DNA from: JBJENW01 sp051880395
Lineage (GTDB): Bacteria; Bacillota; Clostridia; Lachnospirales; Lachnospiraceae
Reading direction: 5' to 3'
Length of the DNA stretch: 54,224 nucleotides
Assembly (NCBI GenBank): GCA_051880395.1
Contig: JBJENW010000218.1
Coordinates: forward strand, 1 to 54,224
Numbering within the stretch: the stretch's first letter is position 1; each line of letters begins with the position of its first letter. Positions 8,288 through 17,173 of this stretch are shown in pieces. The position numbers and the translations under genes are program-made. The notes below the pieces were generated by a model, which had not been told where the DNA came from, searched no databases, and worked only from the letters and a program-made list of their open reading frames with translations.

Positions 8288-9722
8288 AAAACGGTTTTTG
8301 GCAGCAGTTCTTTGTATGCTGAGTGCAGGCGTCATACAGCTTAATCCGGTTCTTGCAACAGATACCACAACAGCGGCAAGTCAGACGCAGACAGTGCCGA
8401 AGTCGAATTTTGAGCTTGCCGAAGAAAGAAAGTCAGAAAAAGTGGCATCCAACCAACGAAAGGGATGGCCGAAAGGCCCTGCCATCGGTGCGGAAGGTGC
8501 CTGTCTTATGGATGCAGACACAGGGGCGATCTTGTATGACAAAAACATGGACGAACAGTTGTATCCGGCGAGTGTGACAAAGATCATGACAGGACTTCTG
8601 GCGGTCGAAAACTCCGATATGAAAGAAACGGTCAAATTTTCCGCCAATGCGATCAACAGCGTTCCATGGGATGGCGCCAATATGGGAATGCGCGTCGGGG
8701 AAAAACTGACAATGGAACAGTGTTTAAACGGTGTTTTGGTCCATTCTGCAAATGAGGTGGCAAATGGTGTGGCAGAACATGTCGCCGGTTCCATGCCGAA
8801 ATTTGCAGATATGATGAATGCCCGGGCAAAAGAACTGGGATGTAAAAATACACACTTTGTCAATGCAAACGGTCTGTTTGACGAAAACCATTATACCTCT
8901 GCGCACGATCTCGCATTGATCGGGCAGGCATTTTTTTCCCATAAAGAGCTCTGTGAAATGGCAAGTAAGAGCAGCTATACCGTGAAAAAAACAAACAAGC
9001 GACCGGAAGGTTTTACCGTATATTCCAAAAACAAATTTTTCAACGGACAGTATACATACGACACCGTCATCGGAAGTAAAACAGGATTTACCAGCGAGGC
9101 GCGTCAGACACTTGTCACCTGTGCCGAGCGGGATGGAAGAAAACTCATTTGCGTGATCTTAAAGGAAGAATCTCCGGCACAGTTTGAGGACACGATGCAG
9201 TTGTTTGATTACGGATTTAATGAGTTTCAGAATTATTCAATCGAACAGGCAGGGTCGGTGGAAGGACTGCTTGGTGATTCTAATGAGCCGGATGCTGTTT
9301 GCAGCATTGAAATCGAACAAACCGATGCAAAATTCACACTTCCAAAGAATGTGAAACCACAAAGCGTAGGAATGAAATGGAAAAAGGGCGATACGACAGA
9401 CAACTCCACATCACAGAAAGAAGAGACAGTCACGACCGGAGAAGTACTCTATAAATATCTGGGACAGGTGGTAGGAAAAGTCGAAGTGACAAAGACGAGC
9501 CAGAAGGAGATAACCAAATCAGCACCATCCGGTCAGCTAGAAACTCCAAATGCGGCGGACTCGCTGATCAAACGCATCATGCAAAAAACCGGGCAGACGG
9601 ATCCGGTCCTTGTCGTTGCGATGCTGGCAGCCGTTGTGATTCTCGCGATCATGGGAATATCAGTGATCATCTGGGCTGTGATCAAACTTACACAGCAAAA
9701 AAAGAGACGTAGAAAGTATTAG
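8262..9722 (+). CDS. D-alanyl-D-alanine carboxypeptidase (PBP5/DacF type)
   Basis: The protein is about 486 residues. It has a signal peptide (1-32), then a peptidase S11 domain with SVTK (Ser104-Lys107), SAN (162-164) and KTG (273-275), the three catalytic motifs. A C-terminal extracytoplasmic region and a final hydrophobic helix (about 448-475) with a basic tail anchor it. It removes the terminal D-Ala from peptidoglycan pentapeptides, limiting cross-linking. ATG 8262 is preferred because GGAG lies about 8 bases upstream; the frame is open further upstream inside the VanZ gene. It is probably the last gene of the run beginning at ftsE. Confidence 0.93.
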   Translation: MKKITWKHKKRFLAAVLCMLSAGVIQLNPVLATDTTTAASQTQTVPKSNFELAEERKSEKVASNQRKGWPKGPAIGAEGACLMDADTGAILYDKNMDEQLYPASVTKIMTGLLAVENSDMKETVKFSANAINSVPWDGANMGMRVGEKLTMEQCLNGVLVHSANEVANGVAEHVAGSMPKFADMMNARAKELGCKNTHFVNANGLFDENHYTSAHDLALIGQAFFSHKELCEMASKSSYTVKKTNKRPEGFTVYSKNKFFNGQYTYDTVIGSKTGFTSEARQTLVTCAERDGRKLICVILKEESPAQFEDTMQLFDYGFNEFQNYSIEQAGSVEGLLGDSNEPDAVCSIEIEQTDAKFTLPKNVKPQSVGMKWKKGDTTDNSTSQKEETVTTGEVLYKYLGQVVGKVEVTKTSQKEITKSAPSGQLETPNAADSLIKRIMQKTGQTDPVLVVAMLAAVVILAIMGISVIIWAVIKLTQQKKRRRKY

Positions 9723-9736
9723 GAAAAGAACACAAA

Positions 9737-9774
9737 CAGTCGATACAAGCAATAGAAGTATCGGCTGTTTTTTT
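9737..9774 (+). terminator. Intrinsic terminator after the carboxypeptidase gene
   Basis: CAGTCGATAC (9737-9746) pairs with GTATCGGCTG (9758-9767), then seven T. It closes the ftsE-to-carboxypeptidase operon. Confidence 0.85.
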
Positions 9775-9804
9775 ATGTAGAAAAATGAGAAAGGAAGGAT
9801 AGAT

Positions 9805-10353
9805 ATGGCAATTACGGTCGGCGCAAGTATGGGAAAAGATTATTTTTTACGAAATTATTATAAAACAAATACAGATGCAAGAAAAAAAGCAACACGAACC
9901 ACAATGAGTACAAGCAAAAAATCAGAGGCAGATACCGAAGCACTGAAACGGGCGTTAAAAGATTTAGAAAAAGTGGATTATGAAAATACAGAAAAAGACG
10001 GAGAACTGTATAACAAATTTCTTGCGTTTGTCAGTACCTATAATAATACGATCGAGTCGAACGGGGAAAAAGGAAAATCGTCCAGTGAATGGAAACGAAT
10101 GCAAAAACAAATGAAACAGGTGACAGAAAAATATAAAGATGCCTTTTCAGAAATGGGGGTGACCGTGCAAAAAGACGGGACACTGAAATTAGAGGAGGGA
10201 ATCGGAGATAAATTCAGTATCGAGCGGATGAAAACCCTTTTCGATAAAAAGGAGGGGGCTTACAGAAAAGAATTGTTTCAGAGCACAAAGAAAATGTTTT
10301 CACTTGCAGTGCAAGAAAGCAATCAGGGAATCAAATTCGATTCTTATGCCTAA
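9805..10353 (+). CDS. Hypothetical protein, Lys/Glu-rich helical, 182 residues
   Basis: I do not recognise this protein. It is hydrophilic, rich in Lys, Glu and Ser, with no signal peptide or membrane helix. Predicted long helices cover about 40-75 and 85-120. A short FVSTYNNTI segment (about 74-82) is reminiscent of flagellar cap or hook-associated proteins, but no flagellar gene is nearby and the match is too short to rely on. AAGGAAGG precedes ATG 9805. It lies between the carboxypeptidase terminator and the prfB promoter, so it needs either read-through or a promoter I cannot see. Confidence 0.7.
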   Translation: MAITVGASMGKDYFLRNYYKTNTDARKKATRTTMSTSKKSEADTEALKRALKDLEKVDYENTEKDGELYNKFLAFVSTYNNTIESNGEKGKSSSEWKRMQKQMKQVTEKYKDAFSEMGVTVQKDGTLKLEEGIGDKFSIERMKTLFDKKEGAYRKELFQSTKKMFSLAVQESNQGIKFDSYA

Positions 10354-10360
10354 AATCAGT

Positions 10361-10389
10361 TTGACGAAACGGACGGATGCCGCTATAAT
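10361..10389 (+). promoter_or_regulatory. SigmaA promoter of prfB
   Basis: TTGACG (10361-10366), a 17-base spacer and TATAAT (10384-10389), about 95 bases before the prfB start. Confidence 0.8.
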
Positions 10390-10484
10390 AGTACTGCGGT
10401 AATTGAAAAGACCGTAGAAAAACAGACTGCGCAAACAGATAGGCAGAACATGCGCAGCAAAAATTAGAAAAAGAGGTGACACGT

Positions 10485-11619
10485 TTGGTAGAATTAGACC
10501 AGTTCAAATCCACATTGAACACATACCGGGAGCCTTTGCGTGAAGTGAGGGATTCACTTTGACCTCGCGAATAAAGAGCGCAGGATCCAGGAATTAGAAC
10601 GAGAAATGGAAGCACCGGATTTTTGGGATGATCCCAAGCTTTCCCAGAAGAAGACCGTCGAGCTGAAAAGCTGTAAAGATGACGTGGCGACCTGTCGAGC
10701 GTTAGAGGCGCAGTTTCAGGATATTGAGACACTCATCGAGATGGGATACGAGGAAGAGGACGAAAGTCTGATTCCGGAAATCGAAGAAGAACTACAGGCA
10801 TTTGAGACGACCTATGAAAAAATTCGAATGAAGACACTATTATCCGGAGAATACGACAGAAATAACGCGATCGTATCACTCCATGCAGGCGCGGGCGGCA
10901 CCGAGTCCTGTGACTGGGCATCGATGCTGTATCGTATGTATACACGCTGGGCAGCCGATCATGAGTTTTCTGTAGAAGTGCTCGATTCGCTGGACGGTGA
11001 TGAGGCAGGCATCAAATCGATTACGTTTCAGGTAAACGGAGAGAATGCCTACGGCTATCTGAAATCGGAAAAAGGCGTCCACCGTCTGGTGCGTATTTCA
11101 CCGTTTAATGCGGCAGGAAAACGTCAGACATCCTTTGTCTCCTGCGATGTAATGCCGGAGATCAATGACGATGTGGACATCGAGATCAAAGATGATGACA
11201 TCCGTATCGACACCTATCGATCCAGCGGTGCCGGCGGTCAGCACATCAATAAAACATCGTCTGCGATTCGTATCACGCATTTCCCGACAGGCATTGTCGT
11301 GACCTGTCAGAACGAGCGTTCGCAGCACCAGAACAAAGAAAAAGCCATGCAGATGTTAAAAGCAAAACTGTATTTACTCCAGCAGGAGGAAAATGCAAAG
11401 AAAGAAGCAGGCATCCGCGGCGAAGTGACAGAGATCGGCTGGGGCAACCAGATCCGTTCCTACGTCATGCAGCCATACACCATGGTAAAAGACCGTCGTA
11501 CCGGCGAAGAGACCGGAAACGTTGACAACGTCCTAGACGGAAACCTCGATTTGTTCATCAACGCCTACCTCAAATGGTGTTCACTCGGATGTCCAGACCG
11601 CGGCACCACAGACGAATAA
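10485..11619 (+). CDS. prfB: Peptide chain release factor 2 with programmed +1 frameshift
   Basis: The first 25 codons begin at TTG 10485 (GAGGTG just upstream) and end at CTT followed by an in-frame TGA at 10560-10562. The slippery CTTTGAC is preceded by AGGG as an internal Shine-Dalgarno. A +1 shift enters the long frame at GAC 10561, giving about 377 residues. The SPF tripeptide (about 205-207) that reads UGA/UAA and the GGQ motif (about 250-252) for peptidyl-tRNA hydrolysis are intact. This is the classical RF2 autoregulation: low RF2 lets ribosomes pause at UGA and shift. The stop is followed 2 bases later by a palindromic element that may serve as terminator. Annotation from ATG 10606 alone would lose the N-terminus. 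Confidence 0.96.
10551..10563 (+). promoter_or_regulatory. prfB: Programmed +1 frameshift site in prfB
   Basis: CTT (10557-10559) lies directly before in-frame TGA (10560-10562) and a C, with AGGG just upstream acting as Shine-Dalgarno-like stimulator. This arrangement is conserved in most bacterial prfB genes. Confidence 0.93.
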
Positions 11620-11620
11620 A

Positions 11621-12010
11621 AAACAGCTCAACCGAGGGGAAACCTAAACGGACGTTTCCGGGATTCGGGCAGGCACAGAACACGGGTGGCATCTGACAGA
11701 GTGGCTTGACAGAAATGAAGTAAGTTCACGACGGGCAGTTCTGCGAAGCTTTATTTTTGCTGTTTTTTGGAGGTTGGACAACCGGCACATCCTGTTCGCC
11801 CGGCTAAGAATCAAAAGCGGATTCTTTTCCGGGCGGACAGAATGCACCGGTTGTCCAACAATCAAAAAACAGCAAAGGCATCGCAGAACTGCCCGTCGGA
11901 ACTTACTATCATTTCTGTCAAAGCCACTCTGTCAGATGCCACCCGTGTTCTGTGCCTGCCCGAATCCCGGAAACTGTGTATGGGAGACGGGAGGCTGAGA
12001 GCTGTTTCTT
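11621..12010. repeat. Palindromic element, class II copy 2 (long hairpin)
   Basis: CTCAACCGAGG with CGGACGTTTCCGG forms the left end and CCGGAAACTGTGTA with GGCTGAGAG the right end. Arms of about 150 bases (11654-11974) form a hairpin with a tiny loop. It carries the same arm sequence as the copy at 2313-2706 in opposite orientation. The start is 2 bases after the prfB stop codon. The 150 bases after it (12011-12160) hold nothing I can name. Confidence 0.85.
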
Positions 12011-12160
12011 AGGGGAAAAGAGTTGCAATCGGAACGTATTCGTGAATATGCAAAAAGATGTGCAGAATCGACCATTCATTTATGTGAGCGAAATACAATT
12101 TAGTCGGAACATAATGTTGAATATCCGAAAAAGTATCGGGTAGCTACTTCTTTTACTAAG

Positions 12161-12407
12161 CGAAAAATATCTCAACCTATCGTCTCCAATACACAGTTTC
12201 CGCCCACGGCATGGCCTCCCATCGAAAAAACGTTTCGGCGGGTGAAAGCGAGATCCACTTCTTATGGAGACTTAGACACGATGTTTTTTCGGGTCTTAGT
12301 CTCCGTTAGAAGTTAGCTCGCTGGAGCAGGAGCCGTGTTTTTTCGATGGGAGGCCATGCCGTGGGTGGAAACGTCCGTATAGGAACCCCCACGGTAGAGA
12401 TGTTTTT
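12161..12407. repeat. Palindromic element, class I copy 3
   Basis: Left end AAAAATATCTCAACC, right end GGTAGAGATGTTTTT. Arms at about 12199-12231 and 12336-12370 are private to this copy and complementary. The core at 12237-12334 keeps GGCGGGTG and CAGGAGCC, but its middle stem and apical loop differ in sequence from the other copies while remaining paired. Confidence 0.85.
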
Positions 12408-12428
12408 GCCCACCATCTGAAAAATGGC

Positions 12429-12457
12429 TTGCAATGGAAGGCGAAATATGTTATTAT
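12429..12457 (+). promoter_or_regulatory. SigmaA promoter of the ACT-domain gene and hom
   Basis: TTGCAA (12429-12434), a 17-base spacer and TATTAT (12452-12457), just downstream of the palindromic element. Confidence 0.7.
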
Positions 12458-12509
12458 CTTTCGAGTGAAAACAGTTGTATCCGTGACACATACAAGCGGA
12501 GGAAAGAAA

Positions 12510-12953
12510 ATGGAAGAAGAAACAAAGTATTTTGTATTAAAACAAAAAGCCGTTCCCGAAGTACTATTAAAAGTAGTCGAGGCTAAACGGCTGCTCGATT
12601 CCGAATTCGCAGTATCCGTGCAGGAAGCGACCGAAAAAGTCGGGATCAGCCGCAGTTCCTTTTATAAGTATAAAGACGACATCTTCCCGTTTCATGATAA
12701 TGCAAAAGGAAGAACCATCACCATGGTCATCCAGATGCGCGATGAACAAGGATTACTGTCGGATGTCTTAAAATTCGTAGCCGAATACCGGGCAAACATA
12801 TTGACGATTCATCAGAGTATCCCCGTCAATGGAATCGCGTCACTCACACTCAGCGTAGAAGTCCTGCCCGATACAGGAGATATATCAGAAATGGTAAATG
12901 CCATAGAAAGCCAGCCAGGTGTCAAATATGTAAAAATACTGGCAAGAGAGTAA
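12510..12953 (+). CDS. ACT domain-containing protein (UPF0735/PheB family)
   Basis: The protein is about 147 residues, the usual family length. The N-terminal half carries a small helix-turn-helix-like region (VQEATEKVGISRSSFYKY), and the C-terminal half is an ACT domain (about 70-145), the small-molecule sensor of amino-acid metabolism. The family is often found next to homoserine dehydrogenase and is thought to bind an amino acid. GGAGG at 12498-12502 fixes ATG 12510; the frame is open upstream to 12429 but that would overlap the promoter. Hom follows after 28 bases. Confidence 0.88.
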   Translation: MEEETKYFVLKQKAVPEVLLKVVEAKRLLDSEFAVSVQEATEKVGISRSSFYKYKDDIFPFHDNAKGRTITMVIQMRDEQGLLSDVLKFVAEYRANILTIHQSIPVNGIASLTLSVEVLPDTGDISEMVNAIESQPGVKYVKILARE

Positions 12954-12981
12954 ACAAGAGAACAGGAAAGGAAAAAGAAAA

Positions 12982-14184
12982 ATGATCAAGATCGCAGTAT
13001 TAGGTTATGGAACGATCGGTTCCGGAGTAGTAGAAGTATTAGAGACAAATAAGGAGAGCATCGCAAAACGTGCCGGTGACGAAATCGAAGTCAAATATGT
13101 GTTAGACCTGCGTGATTTCCCTGGGGATCCGATTCAGGAAAAAATCGTACATGATTATGAGATCATCGCAAACGATCCGGAAATTGATGTTGTCGTAGAA
13201 GTGATGGGCGGCGTAGAACCAGCTTATACGTTTGTAAAAAAAGCATTGGAAGCTGGGAAAAATGTCACCACATCCAATAAAGCACTCGTAGCCGCAAAAG
13301 GTGCAGAACTCATCGCTATCGCCAAAGAAAAAAGCGTAAACTTCTTATTCGAAGCCAGCGTAGGAGGCGGAATCCCGATCATCCGTCCACTGAACTCCTG
13401 CCTGACCGCAGACGAAATTCAGGAGATCACCGGAATCTTAAACGGAACCACAAACTACATGATGACAGAAATGTTTGAAAAAGGTGCAGAATTTGACGAT
13501 GTCTTAAAAGACGCACAGGCAAAAGGATACGCAGAAAAAGATCCGACCGCTGATATCGAAGGATACGATGCCTGCAGAAAGATTGCCATTCTGACATCAT
13601 TAGTATGCGGCAAACAGGTCGATTTTGAAGAAATACATACCGAAGGAATCACAAAGATCACAGCAACCGATTTCAAATATGCCAAATCCATGGGAAAAGC
13701 CATCAAACTTTTGGCATCCAGCAAAAAATGCGAGGACGGCTACTATGCGATCGTAGCACCTTTCTTACTTTCCCCGGAAAGTCCGCTGTTTAGCGTAAAT
13801 GGTGTCTTCAACGCTATCTTCGTAAATGGAAATGTGTTAGGTGATGCCATGTTCTACGGCAGCGGTGCCGGAAAACTTCCGACCGCCAGCGCAGTCGTTG
13901 CAGATATCGTCGATATCGCAAAACATATGCATAAAAATATTCTGATCGACTGGAGTTCTAAAAAGATCGATCTTGTTGACTATAAAGAAGCCGAATTCGC
14001 ATCCTTTGTCCGCACTACAGCAGACGAGGCAGCAGTCAAAGCAGCCTTCGGAGAAGTCGAATTCGTCAAAGCAGATGGCGTGACCGGCGAGACCGCATTC
14101 ATCACAGAGCCGTTAACCGAAAACGACTATGAGAAAAAAGCAGCCGCACTCGGAACCATCTTACAGAGAATCCGCGTACAATAA
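12982..14184 (+). CDS. hom: Homoserine dehydrogenase
   Basis: The protein is 400 residues. It has a Rossmann NAD(P)-binding start with GYGTIGSG at residues 8-15, the catalytic domain with GGGIPIIRPL and the ILNGTTNYM block, the conserved KGYAEKDPTADIEGYDACRKIAIL region, and an ACT-like C-terminal tail (about 330-400). It reduces aspartate semialdehyde to homoserine, the branch point to threonine and methionine. It is co-directional with the ACT protein, which may be a regulatory partner. Confidence 0.96.
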   Translation: MIKIAVLGYGTIGSGVVEVLETNKESIAKRAGDEIEVKYVLDLRDFPGDPIQEKIVHDYEIIANDPEIDVVVEVMGGVEPAYTFVKKALEAGKNVTTSNKALVAAKGAELIAIAKEKSVNFLFEASVGGGIPIIRPLNSCLTADEIQEITGILNGTTNYMMTEMFEKGAEFDDVLKDAQAKGYAEKDPTADIEGYDACRKIAILTSLVCGKQVDFEEIHTEGITKITATDFKYAKSMGKAIKLLASSKKCEDGYYAIVAPFLLSPESPLFSVNGVFNAIFVNGNVLGDAMFYGSGAGKLPTASAVVADIVDIAKHMHKNILIDWSSKKIDLVDYKEAEFASFVRTTADEAAVKAAFGEVEFVKADGVTGETAFITEPLTENDYEKKAAALGTILQRIRVQ

Positions 14185-14200
14185 AAAACGCACCCCCAAA

Positions 14201-14238
14201 GAACCCGAACAGGAAACAACCTGTCCGGGTTCTTTTTT
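14201..14238 (+). terminator. Intrinsic terminator of hom
   Basis: GAACCCGAACAGG (14201-14213) pairs with CCTGTCCGGGTTC (14220-14232) and is followed by six T. A palindromic element begins right after the T tract. Confidence 0.88.
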
Positions 14239-14672
14239 ATACAGACGTTTCCGGGATTCGACTACACGAAGGCCACGGGACGACAGCTTGTGACTCGGCT
14301 TTGAAGGAACGGATGAGTGGGCTGGATGGGCGGGAGCGTGGTGTCAGCTGCCTTCCATACACCGCCTCCACCCGCGGCAGGGGTGTCTCTCGCAAAACCC
14401 GGCTCCTGCGCAGTTAAGCTAACTCTTAAGATTCACTAAGACGCTCAGGAAGAGCCTTCGCGCCTAAGTGAATCTAAAGAGTGGATCTCACCTGCGCCCG
14501 CCGAAATGTTTTGGCGAGAGACACCCCTGCCGCGGGTGGAGGCGGTGTATGGAAGGCAGCTGACACCACGCTCCCGCCCATCCGGTCCCTCATCCACTCC
14601 TTCAAAGCTGAGTCGCAAACTGCCACCCCACGACCTTCGTGTAGTCGAATCCCGGAAACGGTATAACCGTGT
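14239..14672. repeat. Palindromic element, class I copy 4 (very long arms, core inverted)
   Basis: Arms of roughly 150 bases (about 14246-14398 and 14507-14663) are complementary with few mismatches and are GC-rich compared with neighbouring genes. They enclose an inverted class I core (14401-14502). The left end keeps only ACGTTTCCGG; the AAATATCTCAACC part is missing because the hom terminator abuts it. It forms the left half of a composite with the next element. Reading frames through it on both strands are artefacts of the palindrome. Confidence 0.85.
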
Positions 14673-14674
14673 GC

Positions 14675-15003
14675 GGACAGGCTGTTTTCGCGGCAAGCCC
14701 CTCCCTCGCCAAAACAATTCGGCGGGCACAGGTGAGATCCACTCTTTAGATTCACTTAGGCGCGAAGGCGATCCTGAGCGTCTTAGTGAATCTTAAGAGT
14801 TAGCTCAACTGTGCAGGAGCCGGGTTTTGGCGAGTGAGGGGCCTGCCGCGGGAACAGCGTTGTCTGGAGGGTAACTGGCATCCCCCACGCCTCACCCAGT
14901 CGGACCGCACTTCCATTTCCACCGCTCCCATCTGTGCCCCACACTCCCGCCCACTGCGTCCGCCAGACCCCCGAAACATCCCCCCTGGGTTGAAATATTT
15001 TTC
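14675..15003. repeat. Palindromic element, class I copy 5, with family right end
   Basis: Short arms (about 14691-14716 and 14824-14850, CCTCGCCAAAAC against GTTTTGGCGAGTGAGG) enclose a forward core at 14721-14821. GC-rich sequence then continues to CCGAAACATC and GGGTTGAAATATTTTT, the family right terminus at about 15003. Together with copy 4 this gives a 760-base nested or tandem composite. The composite carries no plausible gene. Confidence 0.78.
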
Positions 15004-15117
15004 CCACATTTTACATTTGGGGGTGGTTAGATTTTACGGGGGCGCGTTTTAATAGGAGACGTAAGTTTTTTGACAGAGCTTATGAGGAAAGACAGAAAAT
15101 GGAGGAATTAAGATCGT

Positions 15118-17157
15118 ATGAAAAAAATCATGAGAAAAACAAGCAAACGAAAAGTCGCAGCAATTCTTACCACAGCTCTTGCAGCAGGCGTATTCAGCCA
15201 GCCGGTAGAACCGGTTTTGGCAGCAACCGAACACTGGAATGACGCATCCGAGGATGCGACGGCGTGGAACGCCTACAAAGCCAACTGGGAGACAACCAGC
15301 CAGAACTTTGAGCATGTATCTCTGACACCGGGAAAAAATGAGACAACCTTAAACTTTGCCTGGTACAGCAAAACCGCAGAAACCCCGCAGGTCCGCTTTG
15401 CAAAGAGCAAAGAAGCATTAGAAACGGCTCAGGCAGTCACCGGAGCACAGACAGCGATCACAATAGAAGCCTTGCAGGGCTACTATTCCAATAAAGTCAG
15501 CATCAGCGGACTGGAAGAGAACACCACCTATTACTATCAGGTATTCCAGGACGGTGCATGGCAGGAACCACAGACATTTGCCACCAAATCATTTTCAAAA
15601 TTCTCATTTTTCTATGTAGGAGACCCACAGATCGGTGCCTGCAAATCACAGACCAGTTCCGAGGATGAAAAAATGGTAGAAGCCGGAACCTCCCCATCCG
15701 ATACATTAGCCGCCAGAAACGACGCTTACAACTGGAATAAAGTATTAAAACAGGCAACTGCGGCTCATCCGGAGGCAAGTTTCATGGTATCCGCCGGAGA
15801 CCAGGTCAACGACGCGACAAACGAAATGGAATATGCCGGATACCTCGGTGCAGATGCGCTGACGTCTCTTCCGGTGGCAACTACAATCGGAAATCACGAT
15901 TCCAAATCCGAAAATTATCAGCTCCATTATAATAATCCGAACGCCTTTACAGCAGCCGATACCGGATATGTAGAGGGGCAGACAAAAGCAGGAACCGATT
16001 ATTACTATACATATGGAAACACCTTATTCATCATGCTTGACACAAACAATTACAACTGTGCAACGCACGAAAACGTCATCAAAAAGGCAGTCGCAGAAAA
16101 TCCGGATGCAAAATGGCGTGTCGTTACCTTCCATCAGGATATCTACGGCTCCGGCTATGATCATTCCGATTCCGACGGCATCGTACTGCGTACCCAGCTG
16201 ACACCGCTGATGGATAAATACAATATTGATGTGGTATTGCAGGGACACGACCACACCTATTCCCGTTCCTATCAGCTGACCGGAGACGGCGCACAGCACG
16301 CAAGCTATGACAACACAAACTGGCAGAATGACACAGCCGCATTTGCCGCACAGAACCAGTGCTATCAGATCAACAGCCAGACCGTAACAGGATCCGTAGA
16401 AAACCCGACTGGTACCGTATACATGGAAGCAAACTCCGCAACCGGTTCCAAATTTTACAACCTGATCGCAACCCAGCAGGACTACATCGCAGAGCGCAGC
16501 CAGACCTGGCAGCCGAGCTACTCCGTGATCGATGTCGACGATACGACCTTTACCATCACGACTTACGATGCAAAGACAAATGCTGTGATGCCTGGTTCGA
16601 GCACCTACACCATCGAGAAAAAAGAAAAGACTGAGCCGCAGAAGATCACAGCAAAAAATTCTTACACCAAAACATTCGGCAGCAAAGACTTCTCTCTAAA
16701 CGTCAAAGCGGACGGAGTTTTAACCTATAAATCCAGCGATGAAAAAGTGGCAAAAGTAGACGAAAACGGAACCGTACATCTGGCCGGAACCGGAAAAGCT
16801 GTCATCCATGTAAAAGCTGCAGAGACCGCAAGCGCAAAAGAAGCAGAGACCGACATCACCATCTTTGTCAGCCCGAAAAAAGCCACACTGACCAAACTGA
16901 CAAAAGCCAAAAACGGTCTGCAGGCAGAGTGGAAAGCAGACAAGACAGCGACCGGATACGAAGTAAGCTATGCGACAAACGCACAGTTTAAAAAAGCAGT
17001 TGTAAAGAACATCGCAAAAAACAATACCGTAAAAGTAAAACTGACCGGTCTGAAAGCGAAAAAGACCTATTATGTTCGCGTACGCGCCTACAAAAAAGTC
17101 GGAAGCACAAAAGTATACGGTCCATACAGCACCGTAAAAAAAGCAACACTGAAATAG
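15118..17157 (+). CDS. Secreted purple-acid-phosphatase-like metallophosphoesterase
   Basis: The protein is 679 residues. It has a signal peptide (1-37), an N-terminal FN3-like domain typical of purple acid phosphatases (about 60-155), and a calcineurin-type phosphoesterase domain with GDPQ, GDQ, GNHD, the FHQD histidine and GHDHTYSR, the full metal-ligand set. A bacterial Ig-like (BIG2) domain (about 505-580) and a C-terminal FN3 domain (about 585-679) follow. It probably hydrolyses phosphomonoesters or nucleotides outside the cell. There is no sortase motif or membrane anchor. GGAGG is 12 bases before ATG 15118; ATG 15130 is an alternative. YibE/F follows 16 bases downstream. Confidence 0.88.
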   Translation: MKKIMRKTSKRKVAAILTTALAAGVFSQPVEPVLAATEHWNDASEDATAWNAYKANWETTSQNFEHVSLTPGKNETTLNFAWYSKTAETPQVRFAKSKEALETAQAVTGAQTAITIEALQGYYSNKVSISGLEENTTYYYQVFQDGAWQEPQTFATKSFSKFSFFYVGDPQIGACKSQTSSEDEKMVEAGTSPSDTLAARNDAYNWNKVLKQATAAHPEASFMVSAGDQVNDATNEMEYAGYLGADALTSLPVATTIGNHDSKSENYQLHYNNPNAFTAADTGYVEGQTKAGTDYYYTYGNTLFIMLDTNNYNCATHENVIKKAVAENPDAKWRVVTFHQDIYGSGYDHSDSDGIVLRTQLTPLMDKYNIDVVLQGHDHTYSRSYQLTGDGAQHASYDNTNWQNDTAAFAAQNQCYQINSQTVTGSVENPTGTVYMEANSATGSKFYNLIATQQDYIAERSQTWQPSYSVIDVDDTTFTITTYDAKTNAVMPGSSTYTIEKKEKTEPQKITAKNSYTKTFGSKDFSLNVKADGVLTYKSSDEKVAKVDENGTVHLAGTGKAVIHVKAAETASAKEAETDITIFVSPKKATLTKLTKAKNGLQAEWKADKTATGYEVSYATNAQFKKAVVKNIAKNNTVKVKLTGLKAKKTYYVRVRAYKKVGSTKVYGPYSTVKKATLK

Positions 17158-17173
17158 AAAAGAGTTTTAAGAA

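Noticed and set aside
14445..15052. Six open frames within the GC-rich composite
   Set aside because: They are products of the long palindromes, are Arg/Pro/Ser-rich, and overlap each other on both strands.
15070..15080. TTGACA upstream of the phosphatase as a promoter -35
   Set aside because: No acceptable -10 hexamer at 16-18 bases spacing before the gene, so I did not call a promoter.
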